Assembly: GCF_905147045.1 (NCBI RefSeq)
Contig: NC_065910.1
Span: 682,001-746,000, forward strand
Source: Nymphalis io
Lineage: Eukaryota > Arthropoda > Insecta > Lepidoptera > Nymphalidae
Reading direction: 5' to 3'
Length of the DNA stretch: 64,000 nucleotides
In this document: piece after piece, positions 22,584 through 32,648 of the stretch
How the letters are laid out: every line of letters begins with the position of its first letter
Position numbering within the stretch: position 1 is the first letter of the stretch
Notes under the pieces: generated by a model
What the model saw: only the letters and a program-made list of their open reading frames with translations
The model's database searches: none
Told to the model about the DNA's origin: nothing
Position numbers and translations under genes: made by a program

Positions 22584-22707
22584 TGAGATATTCTACCGCA
22601 AAACAGCAGTACTTGGTATTGTTGTGTTCCGGTTTGAAGGGTGAGCGAGCCAGTGTAATTACAGGAACAAGGGACAAACCATCTTAGTTCCCAAGGTTGG
22701 TGGCACA
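22584..22707 (+). repeat. Rep-B half, plus orientation
   Basis: GAGATATTCTACCGCAAAAC through AGTTCCCAAGGTTGGTGGCA. It is complementary in content to 22360-22474, which suggests an inversion inside a once complete copy. Confidence 0.7.
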
Positions 22708-22899
22708 AAAAAAAATCGATACATGAACGTAAGTATTATGTTCGTCATATTGTTATTTCTATTCTAAATGTCCTGACGTTGATATGACGTAATCTTTATT
22801 GCGTAAAGTATTGAGTAAATAAAACTATGTTAAATTATATAATTTGTTTTAGTGATATTTGAAAGCATACAATGTATAATTTAGAATGCATTCTAACGT

Positions 22900-22971
22900 G
22901 CGTTGGTGGTGTAATGGTCAGCATAGTTGCCTTCCAAGCAGTTGATCCGGGTTCGATTCCCGGCCTACGCA
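22900..22971 (+). tRNA. tRNA-Gly (anticodon TCC)
   Basis: 72 nt forming a cloverleaf: acceptor GCGTTGG, A-box region TGGTGTAATGGTCA, anticodon loop CTTCCAA with TCC at 22933-22935, and B box GGTTCGATTCC in the T arm. The 3' acceptor strand is CCTACGC, which leaves one T-T mismatch in the acceptor stem; discriminator base A follows. CTCTTTTTT directly after it is a good RNA polymerase III terminator. It lies in a transporter intron, antisense to that gene. It lacks the SINE body that follows the other tRNA-like heads here, so it is read as a genuine gene, perhaps slightly impaired by the mismatch. Confidence 0.9.
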
Positions 22972-22972
22972 C

Positions 22973-22980
22973 TCTTTTTT
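22973..22980 (+). terminator. Pol III T-run terminator of the tRNA
   Basis: TCTTTTTT lies just after the mature tRNA-Gly 3' end. Confidence 0.8.
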
Positions 22981-23139
22981 AGATATTTATATTTTCATGA
23001 ACATAAGATGTGTCTAAAATATATTATTTACACTTTATTATAACAAAATACACTGTTGTTTTATAATTTATTTTATTGAAGATAATATTCCTTTGCCATT
23101 AATTTTTTAAATAAAAAAAATATATATATCCTAGTATGA

Positions 23140-23265
23140 GAAGGTAATATTATAAATGTGAAAGTTTGAATGTTTATTACTCAATCACGAAGAAACGGTC
23201 GTATGGATTTGGATGAAATTTGCATTAGAGATAAGCTATACTAAGTACCAATACTTCTAATCTAT
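23140..23265 (+). repeat. Rep-G fragment
   Basis: AATATTATAAATGTGAAAGT, GTTTATTACTCAATCACG and GGATTTGGATGAAATTTGCA resemble 43570-43660 and the short piece at 58103. Class not determined. Confidence 0.5.
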
Positions 23266-23360
23266 ATAATTAGGTACATATAAAAAGCAATGCCCTGTCT
23301 GATCAACTATCAACGCACATCTAAACTATACATTTTGTCTTGTCTATATCTGTAAAGTAA

Positions 23361-23618
23361 AGTAGCCTATAAATATTCCACTGCTGGGCTAAGGCCCCTC
23401 CCCTTTTTTAAGGAGATGGTTTGGAGCTTATTCCTCCACGCTGCATCATTGCTGGTGGTTCCGGTTTGAAGGGTGATTGAGCCAGAGTAATTATAGGCAC
23501 AAAGGACATAATCTTAGTTAACAAGGTTGGTGGCGCATTTATGCTTGCCCGGGTTTGAACCCACGATCATCGGTTAAGATTCACGCGTTCTAATCCGTCC
23601 ATACAGGCCATCTCGGCG
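23361..23618 (-). repeat. SINE-A with rep-B sequence replacing its middle
   Basis: The outer parts are SINE-A in minus orientation (CCACTGCTGGGCTAAGGCCC; GGTTAAGATTCACGCG). Positions 23458-23541 are plus-orientation rep-B (TCCGGTTTGAAGGGTGATTG to AAGGTTGGTGGCGCATT). Confidence 0.7.
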
Positions 23619-23667
23619 TTTATCTATCTATATCTGTACCAACATTTTTGTATTTATCTCATGCACA

Positions 23668-23740
23668 AAGTTGCCTTTGAGAGATCGCTATTAGCGATAT
23701 AGTCGCTTTGTAAGCAATTCTTTATTCTCCTTATAACATA
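23668..23740 (+). repeat. Rep-H fragment (probable LINE tail)
   Basis: GTTGCCTTTGAGAGATCGCT, then AGCGATATAGTCGCTTTGT, resembles pieces at 31322 and 57700. It is probably a non-LTR 3' UTR relic. Confidence 0.35.
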
Positions 23741-24057
23741 ATGTTATATAAAATTTCTTTTATATGTATATCTAATTAAAAGAACTTAGAAACATAATTA
23801 AACATAAATTAACATACTATATAATAATTTCATATGAACATCATAAGTTCGATATTCCATTATCTTAAATATATGAAACATTTATTAAGTAATAAATGAG
23901 AAATAAATCAAGTTAAAATAGAACATTTCAAAGAGTTAAAATGAACCGTATGACATCTGGTAACAGAACTGATTTTCCATTATTGGCATCGAAGTCCACC
24001 TCAAAGAATTAGTCCACGACGGCTGAAGCTTAAATACTATTATGTAAATTATACGTG

Positions 24058-24316
24058 CCTTCTATATACCCTCACTCTCATAATTCGATGTGACGGCAAT
24101 GTAATACGATCGGAGAGGGATCACGACTAACTCTGGACTGCTTATGTCTTTTATTGGCATGACACTGGCTTTAACCTCACCACAGGATTAAGTCACTAGA
24201 CCAACGAGCAGTAGGTGGTGGGGCTTTATGCAAGCCCTTGTGGGTAGGTACAATACACTCAGCACATAAACTACCACCGAACAGCACAATATATTGTTGT
24301 GTTACGGTTTGCATTT
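24058..24316. repeat. Decayed SINE-D followed by a rep-B fragment
   Basis: 24058-24211 carries CTCATAATTCGATGTGACGG and ACTAGACCAACGAGCAG (SINE-D, minus). 24212-24316 carries GGGGCTTTATGCAAGCCCTT and ATATTGTTGTGTTACGGTTT (rep-B, plus). Confidence 0.55.
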
Positions 24317-24404
24317 ATAATATAATAATGAACGAACAACATTAATTGAAAATATGGCGAGTTAACTATTAATTATGGTGAGGTGATTTATTTAATCTAC
24401 TTAC

Positions 24405-24570
24405 CGAGGAATGACAGAGATGCAAGCCACGAAGCCTGTTGGTCAGTGAGTTGGAAGTCCCTACGGGTTGCGTTACCGGGACCTTGAAGGGATGCTATTG
24501 CTGGTGAGCTGTAACCCTTTCCCAGTCCCGCTGAGAACGGGGCCAGCGATACAGCGAGTGCTGCTATAAC
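24405..24570 (-). CDS. Sugar transporter, first recognised exon (start codon not included)
   Basis: 166 bp between the acceptor CCCCAG|GTTATAG and the donor CTCG|GTAAGT. It encodes VIAALAVSLAPFSAGLGKGY, SSPAIASLQGPGNATRRDFQ and LTDQQASWLASLSFL, plus the first base of a Gly codon. The pattern (first helix, then G-x-x-x-GYSSPA and a D-x-Q-x-SWL stretch) is standard for the N-terminal part of Tret1-like insect sugar transporters. No ATG is in this exon, so at least one upstream exon with a short cytoplasmic N-terminus is missing. None could be recognised between here and 39 kb. The total recognised protein is 472 residues. Confidence 0.88.
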
Positions 24571-24924
24571 CTGGGGATAAAAAATTGATTACTAGTTTTG
24601 GTTTTTTGAAGTTAGGCGATAGCTAACAGCCGTAAGTTATCGAGTCAGATGTCATCAAGATGGATATCATCGATCAAGCAATACCTTCGAATAAAGAGCA
24701 TTTACTTCTCAAAGACCTACACAAATATTTTTTGAATCATGAAAATACAAACATTGCTGTCATTTTTTATATATATTTTATTGTTATATATATTGTGACT
24801 TTTTAATTGATTCTTATAAAGTTTTTTGAGCAATGTTAAATGTTTCTTATTTATAGTTATGTATGTGCTTGTTTATCACCATACCGCCACACAGTATTAA
24901 AAATAAATAAGTATTGTTATTTAC

Positions 24925-25035
24925 CCGATTTTAAGGTTGAGTGAGCCAATGTAACTTCACGTGGACATAGCATATTAGTTTTCAAGGTTGGTAGCGCATT
25001 GGCAATGCAAGAAATGGTTAATATTCTTTCGGTCT
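24925..25035 (+). repeat. Rep-B fragment
   Basis: GGTTGAGTGAGCCAATGTAA, AAGGTTGGTAGCGCATTGGC and ATGCAAGAAATGGTTAATAT. Confidence 0.6.
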
Positions 25036-25479
25036 TGTTTCTCTCTAAGGACATTGCAATCCATTAATAGATTTTTATATTACATAGTATATATGTTCAT
25101 ATACTTAATATGAGTTGAAATATTTTAGGGAAATTTAGGAACATTTGCCCATCGAACCGCAATGGAACAAACTGGTGAAATAACCTCTAAACTTTTTCTC
25201 AAAGAACGTTGTAAGCTTTTATGTGCTGTTAAATATATATTAAGTTTATTTATTTAAAGAGTTATTATATTTTATAACTTTGGCATTAGCCGCGGAAATA
25301 TTTACTTTAAGCAAATGAATCGCTGTTTATCTTTTAAGCCTTAGCGAGCTGGACTCTGCGTCAAATTCATACACAAAGTAAAGCGCTTTGTTTCAGTTGA
25401 ATTTTAATAACGCCTTGACAGCGGTTGACCGAAAAATCTACTTTATAATGTAGAATTTCTGAAAATACTCGCTTTAAGG

Positions 25480-25733
25480 CAAAATGGCGAGATATTGCAG
25501 TCGATAGAACCAGTGTATCTTAACCAAAAGTAGCTCATTCAAACCCGGGTGAAACTAATTTTTACATTGTTATTTTGTAATTCATTTTGCACTCTACGGT
25601 AATACGGTGTAATATGGTGGAAAAATCTGCATGTATCGAATGTCTGCCACATGTGTATCCACCATCCCGCATTTGAGCAGCTATGTGGAATAAGTTCTAA
25701 AAGGGCCTTACTCCAGCAATAAGATATTTATGG
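25480..25733 (+). repeat. SINE-A, decayed
   Basis: Head remnant GGCGAGATATTGCAG, B box CATTCAAACCCGGGTG, then TCTGCCACATGTGTATCCAC and CCCGCATTTGAGCAG. Confidence 0.6.
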
Positions 25734-25927
25734 GCAATTTCTAAATAACTCTCAGCTGTGAAGGAAAATATTACGAAGAAATGTATACGTAATAGAAATT
25801 ATCTACATATGTAACCAACGCAAGCGGTGCGGCATGGAATAGACTGGCGTTTGCCTGAAGCAGAGAAGAAGCAATGATTTATAATGGTACGTGGTGACGA
25901 CGCATATTATGTTATATATATATATAT

Positions 25928-26033
25928 ACTGACAGAAAAACATAATAACTTTTTATTGGCCCGACATGAGAATTGAACCCAGGACCTCCGGGTCTCCGTA
26001 CTTACATCAATCCACTGGACCAACGAGGCAGTC
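25928..26033 (-). repeat. SINE-D, head part
   Basis: CTGACAGAAAAAC, ATTGGCCCGACATGAGAATT, GAACCCAGGACCTCCGGGTC and GGACCAACGAGGCAGTC. The tRNA-like head is intact; the distal part is missing. Confidence 0.65.
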
Positions 26034-26931
26034 GAGTCTGGGTACCTACCCGTCGAATTGTATTTAATTTTAAAGCACTTTACACAGGAATAAATGGTAC
26101 GTTTCTTACGTGACGTACAGCGCGGTTCTATAAATATTTCCATACCATTTTCCAAACAATGAGAATAATTTTCTTGATGTTAAAAATAAAATTCGTCGTC
26201 ACGTACACGTACGTCTACGTAAATGGTGTTATATTTTAAGATGAAAATATATCATTGAAGAAGTTCTTAACATTTTCATATAACAAAATGGAAATGAAAA
26301 TGTCTTATAAGCTCGTTTTATAACTAGTTTTATTTTTATAACTAGTTTTATGATATAGGTATGCGGTTTTTATCGTGAAAATGAAATGAGATTGCCATTC
26401 TAGAAATTAAAAAAATTACGCTATAAATCTAAATCTATATATATATAATTATTTTCCGATGTGAATTCTCAGAAATGTGATTAACGATATACATTTTCAC
26501 TAAAGAGTTAAATGATGACGGACTTTGGTATGTAAATTATGAATATCTTATACAAATTAGCTATGGTTAATTTTAATATTCATTCTGAAAATCTTAAATA
26601 GTTTTTTTTCGGTTTATTTTGGGCACATTGGAGTAAAATATCTAGATGGAAATAGAGCGCTTTGTGTAATAAATGTAACGTTTTTTACGGCTTCTTTAAA
26701 AAAAACAGTCAACTTACAAACACCGAGCTCCATTGAGACGTGAAGTTTTGAATAATTAAAAAGTTAACTCGGAACCCCGTTTACAAAATTCAATCTTAAT
26801 TTCGCATTGTTTGAAATGTCCTTGATTATGTAAACCGTGGAAATTAGGGAACGCCCATCGAAATTATAGCGCTATATAGCGTTGCATTTATACAGTTATA
26901 ATAATAATAGCTTAATGCCAGCTATAGTTGA
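26034..26931. other. AT-rich spacer, nothing identified
   Basis: It has a small direct repeat of TTTTATAACTAGTTTTAT-type units near 26310-26350. No exon is supported. Confidence 0.4.
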
Positions 26932-27177
26932 AAGCCGAGATGGCCCAGTGGCTAGAACACATGAAATTTAATCGAAGATTACAGATTCCAACTCGGGATA
27001 GCGAAACTGAAAAATCATGTTCTTATTTGTGTTTATAAATCCATCTCATGCAGTGAAGACGTGTGAAAATGAAAATCTTCCACATGTGTATCTACCAAAT
27101 CGCGTTGGAGCATTTTAGTGGAATTAGTTCCTAATGGAAAGTTCAGTTCAGCAAGGAGACCTGTACAGGCTGTACTT
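26932..27177 (+). repeat. SINE-A, decayed
   Basis: AAGCCGAGATGGCCCAGTGG as head, then CTTCCACATGTGTATCTACC and GTACAGGCTGTAC at the 3' end. Confidence 0.7.
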
Positions 27178-27692
27178 AACTTTTTTTTAGATTACTCTTA
27201 GACTGTGCTACGTAATGCTATATTCAGTGGATTGTTCCTCATTAACCCTTTTATTAATAATAAAATTGTAGACTTTATCGACGTTACACTTTGCAGATGC
27301 CGCTCTTAATAATCCGAGGCAGGGATGTCATAATTAAACCAGAAATGATAATATGTAAGGGTTTTTTAGGGGTATCATTCTGGACGAGATTTAACCAAAA
27401 TATTTGCATTGTTGGAAATTTAACGAAATATTCATAGGTTTTTTAACCAACGTTGAAAATGGTTATCAGCGCAGCTGGTTTTGCTGTTTCGTGTAAAAAT
27501 TTATAATATGTTTCATTTCCCTTTTTCTTAAGGATATAAGGATATAATGGGTACTGTAAGTATAGGTTGATTTATAGTCAAACGCAATAATGACTTTCGT
27601 TAGCAATCACAGTTTAAATATATTATAAAATAATAATATCCTAAAATATAATTAGAATTTGTAACATATTTAATATTTCTTTCAGCGCAAAT
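27178..27692. other. AT-rich spacer, nothing identified
   Basis: No exon, RNA or repeat is supported. Confidence 0.4.
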
Positions 27693-27703
27693 GTCTATAG
27701 ACG

Positions 27704-28018
27704 GAAGCCGAAATGGCCCTGTGGTAAGAACGCGTGAATCTTAACCGATGATCGTGGGTTCAAACCCGGGCAAGCACCACTGAATTATCATGTGCTTAAT
27801 TTGTGATTATAATTCATCTCGTGCTTTACGGTGAAGGAAAACATCGTGAGGAAACCTGCATGTGTCTAATTTCACTGAAATTCTGCCACATGTGAATTCT
27901 ACCAACCCGCATTGGAGCAGCGTGGTGGAATAAGCTCCAAACCTTCCCCTTAAAAAGAGGAGAGGAGGCCTTTAGCCCAGCAGTGGGACATTCACAGGCT
28001 GTTACGGTTACGGTTACG
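27704..28018 (+). repeat. SINE-A, full-length, with exact target-site duplication
   Basis: A near-consensus copy with head GAAGCCGAAATGGCCC, B box GGGTTCAAACCCGGGC and tail (ACGGTT)n. GTCTATAGACG flanks it on both sides (27693-27703 and 28019-28029), which marks a fairly young insertion. Confidence 0.92.
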
Positions 28019-28256
28019 GTCTATAGACGATTGTGACCAATTACCATTATGAGGCCCATCTGCCCGTCAGACTACCTATTTTATATTTAAAAAAAAAGAA
28101 GAGAATGAAGTCTATTATTTTACATAGCCTAATACCAAAGGTTCTATTATGTCTACCTATTAAAAAAATGGCAATCATATTCGTATTTAAGAAAGCCCTC
28201 AAGCAAGAAACAAAGGATGTCTCATTTCTTGTAGCAATAATACTCTTCAAGGTAGA

Positions 28257-28295
28257 AGAGGCCTTAGCCCAGCAGTGGGGCATTTACAGGTGTTA
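28257..28295 (+). repeat. SINE-A 3' fragment
   Basis: GAGGCCTTAGCCCAGCAGTG and GGGCATTTACAGG only. Confidence 0.55.
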
Positions 28296-28430
28296 GTTTA
28301 CTTTTTTTTAACACTAGAAAGACGGCAAAATTTAGCTACCTACAAAGACGGCGGGCAGTCAAATGGCTGCATGTACTTTTATTCACAAAATTATTTATTA
28401 AGATAAGAGAAAAAAGATATGGAACTATAT

Positions 28431-28677
28431 TTTTTTTTTTTTTATATTCGCCGGGAGGGCAAATGACTCTACTCCACCTGATGGTAAGTGGTAGTAGAGT
28501 CCAAACGCGACGACGGCCAGTACAGACGGGAAAAACGTTCTGCACTAGCCGCCTTCGCCTTGCCGGCCCGCAAGATGCCTCTTCACGCCTCGTTTGAAGG
28601 AACCCGGGTTGTAAGAGGAGGGGAACACGTGAGCTGGTAAGGAATTCCATTTTTTGGAAGTGCGACAAAGAAAGGAG
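28431..28677 (-). mobile_element. Jockey-like LINE 3' end, inside the piggyBac-like element
   Basis: It begins with about 13 T (the poly(A) tail). The minus strand reads the same ORF2 C-terminus as 4901-5354 (WNSLPAHVFPSSYNPGSFKR). It is strongly 5'-truncated. Confidence 0.8.
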
Positions 28678-28737
28678 TAAAAAACTATGAACTGATTACA
28701 ATATAATGTGCAATATATAGTATGTAGCAGCAATTTT

Positions 28738-28993
28738 CCCCTCCCTTTTGAGAAGAAGGTTTGGAGCTTATTCCACCACGCTGCTCCAATGAGGGTTGGT
28801 GGAATACACATGTGGCAGAATTTCAGTGAAAGTAAACACATGCAGGTTTCCTCACGATGTTTTCCTTCACAATAAAGCACGAGATGAATTATAATCACAA
28901 ATTAAGCACGTGTTAATTCAGTGGTGCTTCCCCGGGCTTGAACCCACGATCTTTGGTTAAGATTCACGCGTTCTAACCACTGGGCCATCTCGA
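28738..28993 (-). repeat. SINE-A inside the piggyBac-like element
   Basis: From CCCCTCCCTTTTGAGAAG through TTCCACCACGCTGCTCCAAT to GGCCATCTCGAC. The terminal CACAGGCTGTTAC part is missing. Confidence 0.8.
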
Positions 28994-29551
28994 CTATTAT
29001 TAGTTTATATAGCGGTCAAATGACTGTCGCCGTCTTTCTAAGTATTTTAGTGTTTTAAAGAGTAAACAAATAAACTACGTATGTTTTGTTCACTTATTTA
29101 TAAGCGTCTATTCGAAATAATTAAAGTCACAAATTAACAGAAAATTTGATGAAATAGTTTTGAAATAAATAAACTTTCAAATTTAAAAAAAAAACCGTTA
29201 AATGACTGCTCCAGTCTGTCTAGTGTTAAACATGTTTTACCTTTATTTAAAAAAAAAGTTTTTCAATTTTTTTTATAAGCTTACTTCATTTACCTTATTA
29301 AAGGAATAAATTAACTTGATACAAAGATAGCGGGATTGTGGATCCAGGCCTAAAAGTTTTGATTAACGGATATCATTTGTTTCAGAACAATATTATTTCA
29401 GAAAAAATTTAAGCCTGTTTATGAAACAACTTGATTTATTTATTTTCGTAGTAATTTGAATATATTAGTTAAACTGGTGTGGCCTTTGACCACATCTAGT
29501 CCAAGATAAGGATAAGGCTCTGGAACTCGTGACGCTGCTTTATAGGGAGTC

Positions 29552-29785
29552 ACCTGGGTGACGCAAAACAGCAGTACTTGGTATTTTCGTGTTCCGGTTT
29601 GAAGGGTGAGTGAGCCAGTGTAATTACAGGGACAAGGGATATAACATCTTAGTTCCCAAGGTTGGTGGCGTAATGGCGATGTTAATAAATGGTTAATATT
29701 TGTTACATCTTCAATGTCTATGAGCGTTGGTGACCACTTCACCATTTGCTCGTCTGCCTATCTATTACATAAAAAGAAAAAAAAG
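29552..29785 (+). repeat. Rep-B, 5'-truncated copy
   Basis: CGCAAAACAGCAGTACTTGG to CTCGTCTGCCTATCTATTAC, with an A-rich tail. Confidence 0.8.
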
Positions 29786-30184
29786 GTATTATTTTTACAC
29801 CTTTAAAAAAAGGTGCATTAATTAAACGATGCTGACTTATCCTTGCCGACGTTGAATCGATGATATTCTGAGATAAATAAGTGTTTAAATACACATCCGC
29901 TAAAACTTGACATAGTATTATGCAAATAGTACAATGTACAATTAAATAATCGTAACACGAACTAAGCAGGTCTTTGACAGAAGCCATAGTTTTAAACTTT
30001 TATATGTCAAGTGTGGATAATTTAATTATTATATAGAATCAAAGCTGTTCAAACACTATTTTCTTATATCGTTTTAATCCTAAAGGCAAACCGGTCAACG
30101 ACACACTCATATGTTAAAGACTCCTATTTTGCGGAGGAAGGCTGGGAGAGATGGCATGTTGTGGATACACATGTGGCAGTTTAC

Positions 30185-30480
30185 TGGTGGTAGGGCTTCG
30201 TGCAAGCTCGTCTGGGTAGGTACCACCCACTCATCAGATATTCTACCACAAAAGAGCAGTACTTATTATTGTTGTGTTCCTCTTTGAAGGGTGAGTAAGC
30301 CAGTGTAATTACAGGCACAAGGGACATAACACCTTATTTCCCAAGGTTGATGGCGCATTGGCGATGTAAGCGATGGTTTACATTTCTTACAATGCCAATG
30401 TCTATGCCAATGGGCGTTGGTGACCACTTACCATCAGGTGGCCCATATGCTCGTCCGCCAACCTATACTATAAAAAAAAA
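30185..30480 (+). repeat. Rep-B, full-length copy
   Basis: TGGTGGTAGGGCTTCGTGCA through GCCCATATGCTCGTCCGCC and a terminal A-run. Confidence 0.85.
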
Positions 30481-30489
30481 GTTTACATG

Positions 30490-30556
30490 ACACATGTAGG
30501 TTACCCAGGACCTCGGGTTCTGCGGCCTTATATCTAGCCACAAGACCAAGGCAGTG
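30490..30556 (-). repeat. SINE-D head fragment
   Basis: TACCCAGGACCTCGGGTTCT and ACAAGACCAAGGCAGTGAG. Confidence 0.45.
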
Positions 30557-31321
30557 AGTGAATTACATGAAACATTACAGAATAGGTCTCTATATATGAA
30601 CAGCGAAATGAGTTGATGTCTACACCGCAAATCTACATGAAGACAAGCGCCTCACTCTGCGGTTGACGAGACGTCACGAGAGACAAATGTTTACCTCCTC
30701 GTATATAATATTGTATTTTGGTGTGTAATTCGTCATTTTTTGCTACAAGAATTACATAACGTAAGGCAGAAATATATATATTTCATTTTAAAGTTTCATT
30801 ACGTCATCATAAAAAAAATCGATGTTCTCGTAATATATAACAATATTGTGTATATAGTGAAAATATTTATAATAACATGATAAAATTGAAATGCATATAT
30901 CTGCAATCACAAACGTTTTACTTAAAACGTTACGCCAAATCCCATTGAGGAAAAGCTTTGATAACATTTTCGAATACTTGTTATATAGAAACGTTGTTAC
31001 GATTTCAATGTAGGTACCTCTAGATTTAATCCGGTCTTTCTGCAAACGAACACAAAAGGTTGCTACGAATGCGGCATGCGGTCGGATCAGATGACATTGT
31101 CATCACGGAGACGGAGCCACCGAGGGGTTATTTGTGCGAATTCAATGCAGGTTTAAAGCAAAATGACCGTTTGTTTTACGCTAACGTATTTTACCTGTAT
31201 CGATACATCGTTAATGCTTATATTATTATATGTGAGCAATCGGGATGTAGATATGTGTAGTTTATTGTTATGCTTTAATTGTTTTTATGTTTTACCCGTT
31301 CTCTCTCAAAACTTTTTCACC
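30557..31321. other. Spacer with an unassigned open frame at 31060-31260
   Basis: 31060-31140 is richer in GC than its surroundings and reads MRHAVGSDDIVITETEPP on the plus strand. No family is recognised and no splice context is convincing. It could be an exon fragment or a transposon relic. Confidence 0.3.
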
Positions 31322-31447
31322 AAAAGTCGTCTGTGATCGTCATAAGCGATAAGACCACCTTTGCGTCATTGTTGTTTGATTGATTGTTTTCTGTTACTTT
31401 TATGTCATTTTATATATATAAGTGTAATAAAGTATTAAATAAATAAA
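31322..31447 (+). repeat. Rep-H fragment (probable LINE tail)
   Basis: AAGTCGTCTGTGATCGTCAT, AAGCGATAAGACCACCTTTG and GTAATAAAGTATTAAATAAA. Confidence 0.4.
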
Positions 31448-31513
31448 ATATAATGTTATTAAAAGACAAAGTGTAAATTAAGATTCCTGTCGTTTTTAGG
31501 ACAAAAATTAGGT

Positions 31514-31714
31514 TGAACACATGCGGCATATTTTAACCACAAAAACGTAGGTTTCGACATGGTGTTTTCTCCGAAAAGCACGATATTTATTATTATTTGT
31601 ATAATATTTTTATTTGCTGTATGTTCAACGCAGCAAAAACAAATTAAGCCTATGAAAACTGCATAGTGCTCGCCCGGGTTGATCCCGCAATCTTCCGTTT
31701 ATTCGCTTGTTCTA
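31514..31714 (-). repeat. SINE-A, strongly decayed
   Basis: GAACACATGCGGCATATTTT, GTTTTCTCCGAAAAGCACGA, GTGCTCGCCCGGGTTGATCC and CGCAATCTTCCG in the expected order. Confidence 0.5.
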
Positions 31715-32355
31715 CCCTTGATATTAAGTTATAAAAATATATGTCCCAGAATGATTTTTGTAAGACGAGAAACAATATCAGATGAACAAACATTCGCTAA
31801 TTTTTAGCTGTTTGGTTTGTGACAAAAATAATTAATTGATACCGTCCCCAAATTCACTGCATGGCTTAACCCTACTCAATGAGCTGGTAAATCCTCTCAT
31901 GCCAACAAGATAACACGTTTTGAATTAAATACATCACAGGGAATGGTCATAAATGTTACATGTTTTTTTCAGTGTCCATTTGAATAAATGCGTAAAGCAC
32001 ACAAGTTCAACTCGACTTCGAAGGCAATTCGACCAAAAAAAAATGTACGCTTATGTTGTCAGAACGCGTAGGCGACAATAGTTTCCGTAATTAAACTGTC
32101 AACACAATGTTATTGTAATTGATGATTTTCTGAAGTTAACGACTGTTAAAGCACTAAAATTGCAAACTACTTCAATAAAAAACATGTAATTGCCTTCGTA
32201 GCTCGAAGAAATTTCACGTCAAAAATCTGCAATGTGAACCCTTCTGAACGTGATAAAATTTAAATCTTCTGAACGGACTTTCATACGGATACAGTTTTGT
32301 GTAACTTGGCTGAAATATGAGAAGATTGTTGATGTCTTGTTCGATCCTAAAGGAT
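31715..32355. other. AT-rich spacer, nothing identified
   Basis: No exon or repeat is supported. Confidence 0.4.
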
Positions 32356-32359
32356 ATTA

Positions 32360-32648
32360 CACAACCAATGACTTTTAAATGATTGCACACCTTGGGAATG
32401 AAACGATCGCCTCCAGGTTATTTCAAATTAAAACAATACATATATTTTTCTGCTATTGTTGTATTTTACTTATAATTGTAAAGGACGAGATATATAAATT
32501 TTTATATATCTCGTCCCGCTGAGTTTCTTTCGGCGGTTCTTCTCAGGTCTGAGGTGTTTATTTCCGACCCGGTGGTAGATTTATGACAATCAATAGGTAA
32601 ATGTAACGCTTTTTTATCTATTGAATAAAGATTTTTGACTTTGACTTT
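32360..32648 (+). repeat. Rep-E, copy 2, with (TTTGAC)n tail
   Basis: GATTGCACACCTTGGGAATG, GCTGAGTTTCTTTCGGCGG, TTCTTCTCAGGTCTGAGGTG and CAATCAATAGGTAAATGTAA. It ends GACTTTGACTTTGA. Confidence 0.7.
32483..32516. repeat. Perfect 16-bp inverted repeat in rep-E
   Basis: GGACGAGATATATAAA, spacer TT, then its exact reverse complement. The other rep-E copy lacks it at the matching place. Confidence 0.9.

Larger units (their letters stand above)
21942..24404 (-). other. Transporter intron between first and second recognised exons
   Basis: It is bounded by CTCG|GTAAGT and a TTTTTAG acceptor. It contains the tRNA-Gly gene on the opposite strand, two rep-B halves in opposite orientation, a SINE-A/rep-B mosaic and a SINE-D remnant. 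Confidence 0.75.
28312..29225. mobile_element. piggyBac-like element flanked by TTAA, with nested insertions
   Basis: The left end reads TTAA|CACTAGAAAGACGG. The right end in reverse complement reads TTAA|CACTAGACAGACTGG. The duplicated TTAA target and the CACTAGAAAGA-type terminal repeat are characteristic of piggyBac-type elements (compare CCCTAGAAAGATA of piggyBac). A subterminal TCAAATGGCTGC recurs near the right side as AAATGACTGC. There is no transposase, so it is non-autonomous. A LINE 3' end (28431-28677) and a SINE-A (28738-28993) lie inside it. A second copy of the end motif (CCGTCTTTCTAAGTATTTTA) at 29033-29052 suggests internal rearrangement. Confidence 0.7.

Noticed and set aside
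30788..31045. Candidate first exon of the transporter
   Set aside because: The peptide has no similarity to transporter N-termini and no donor in the right phase was found.
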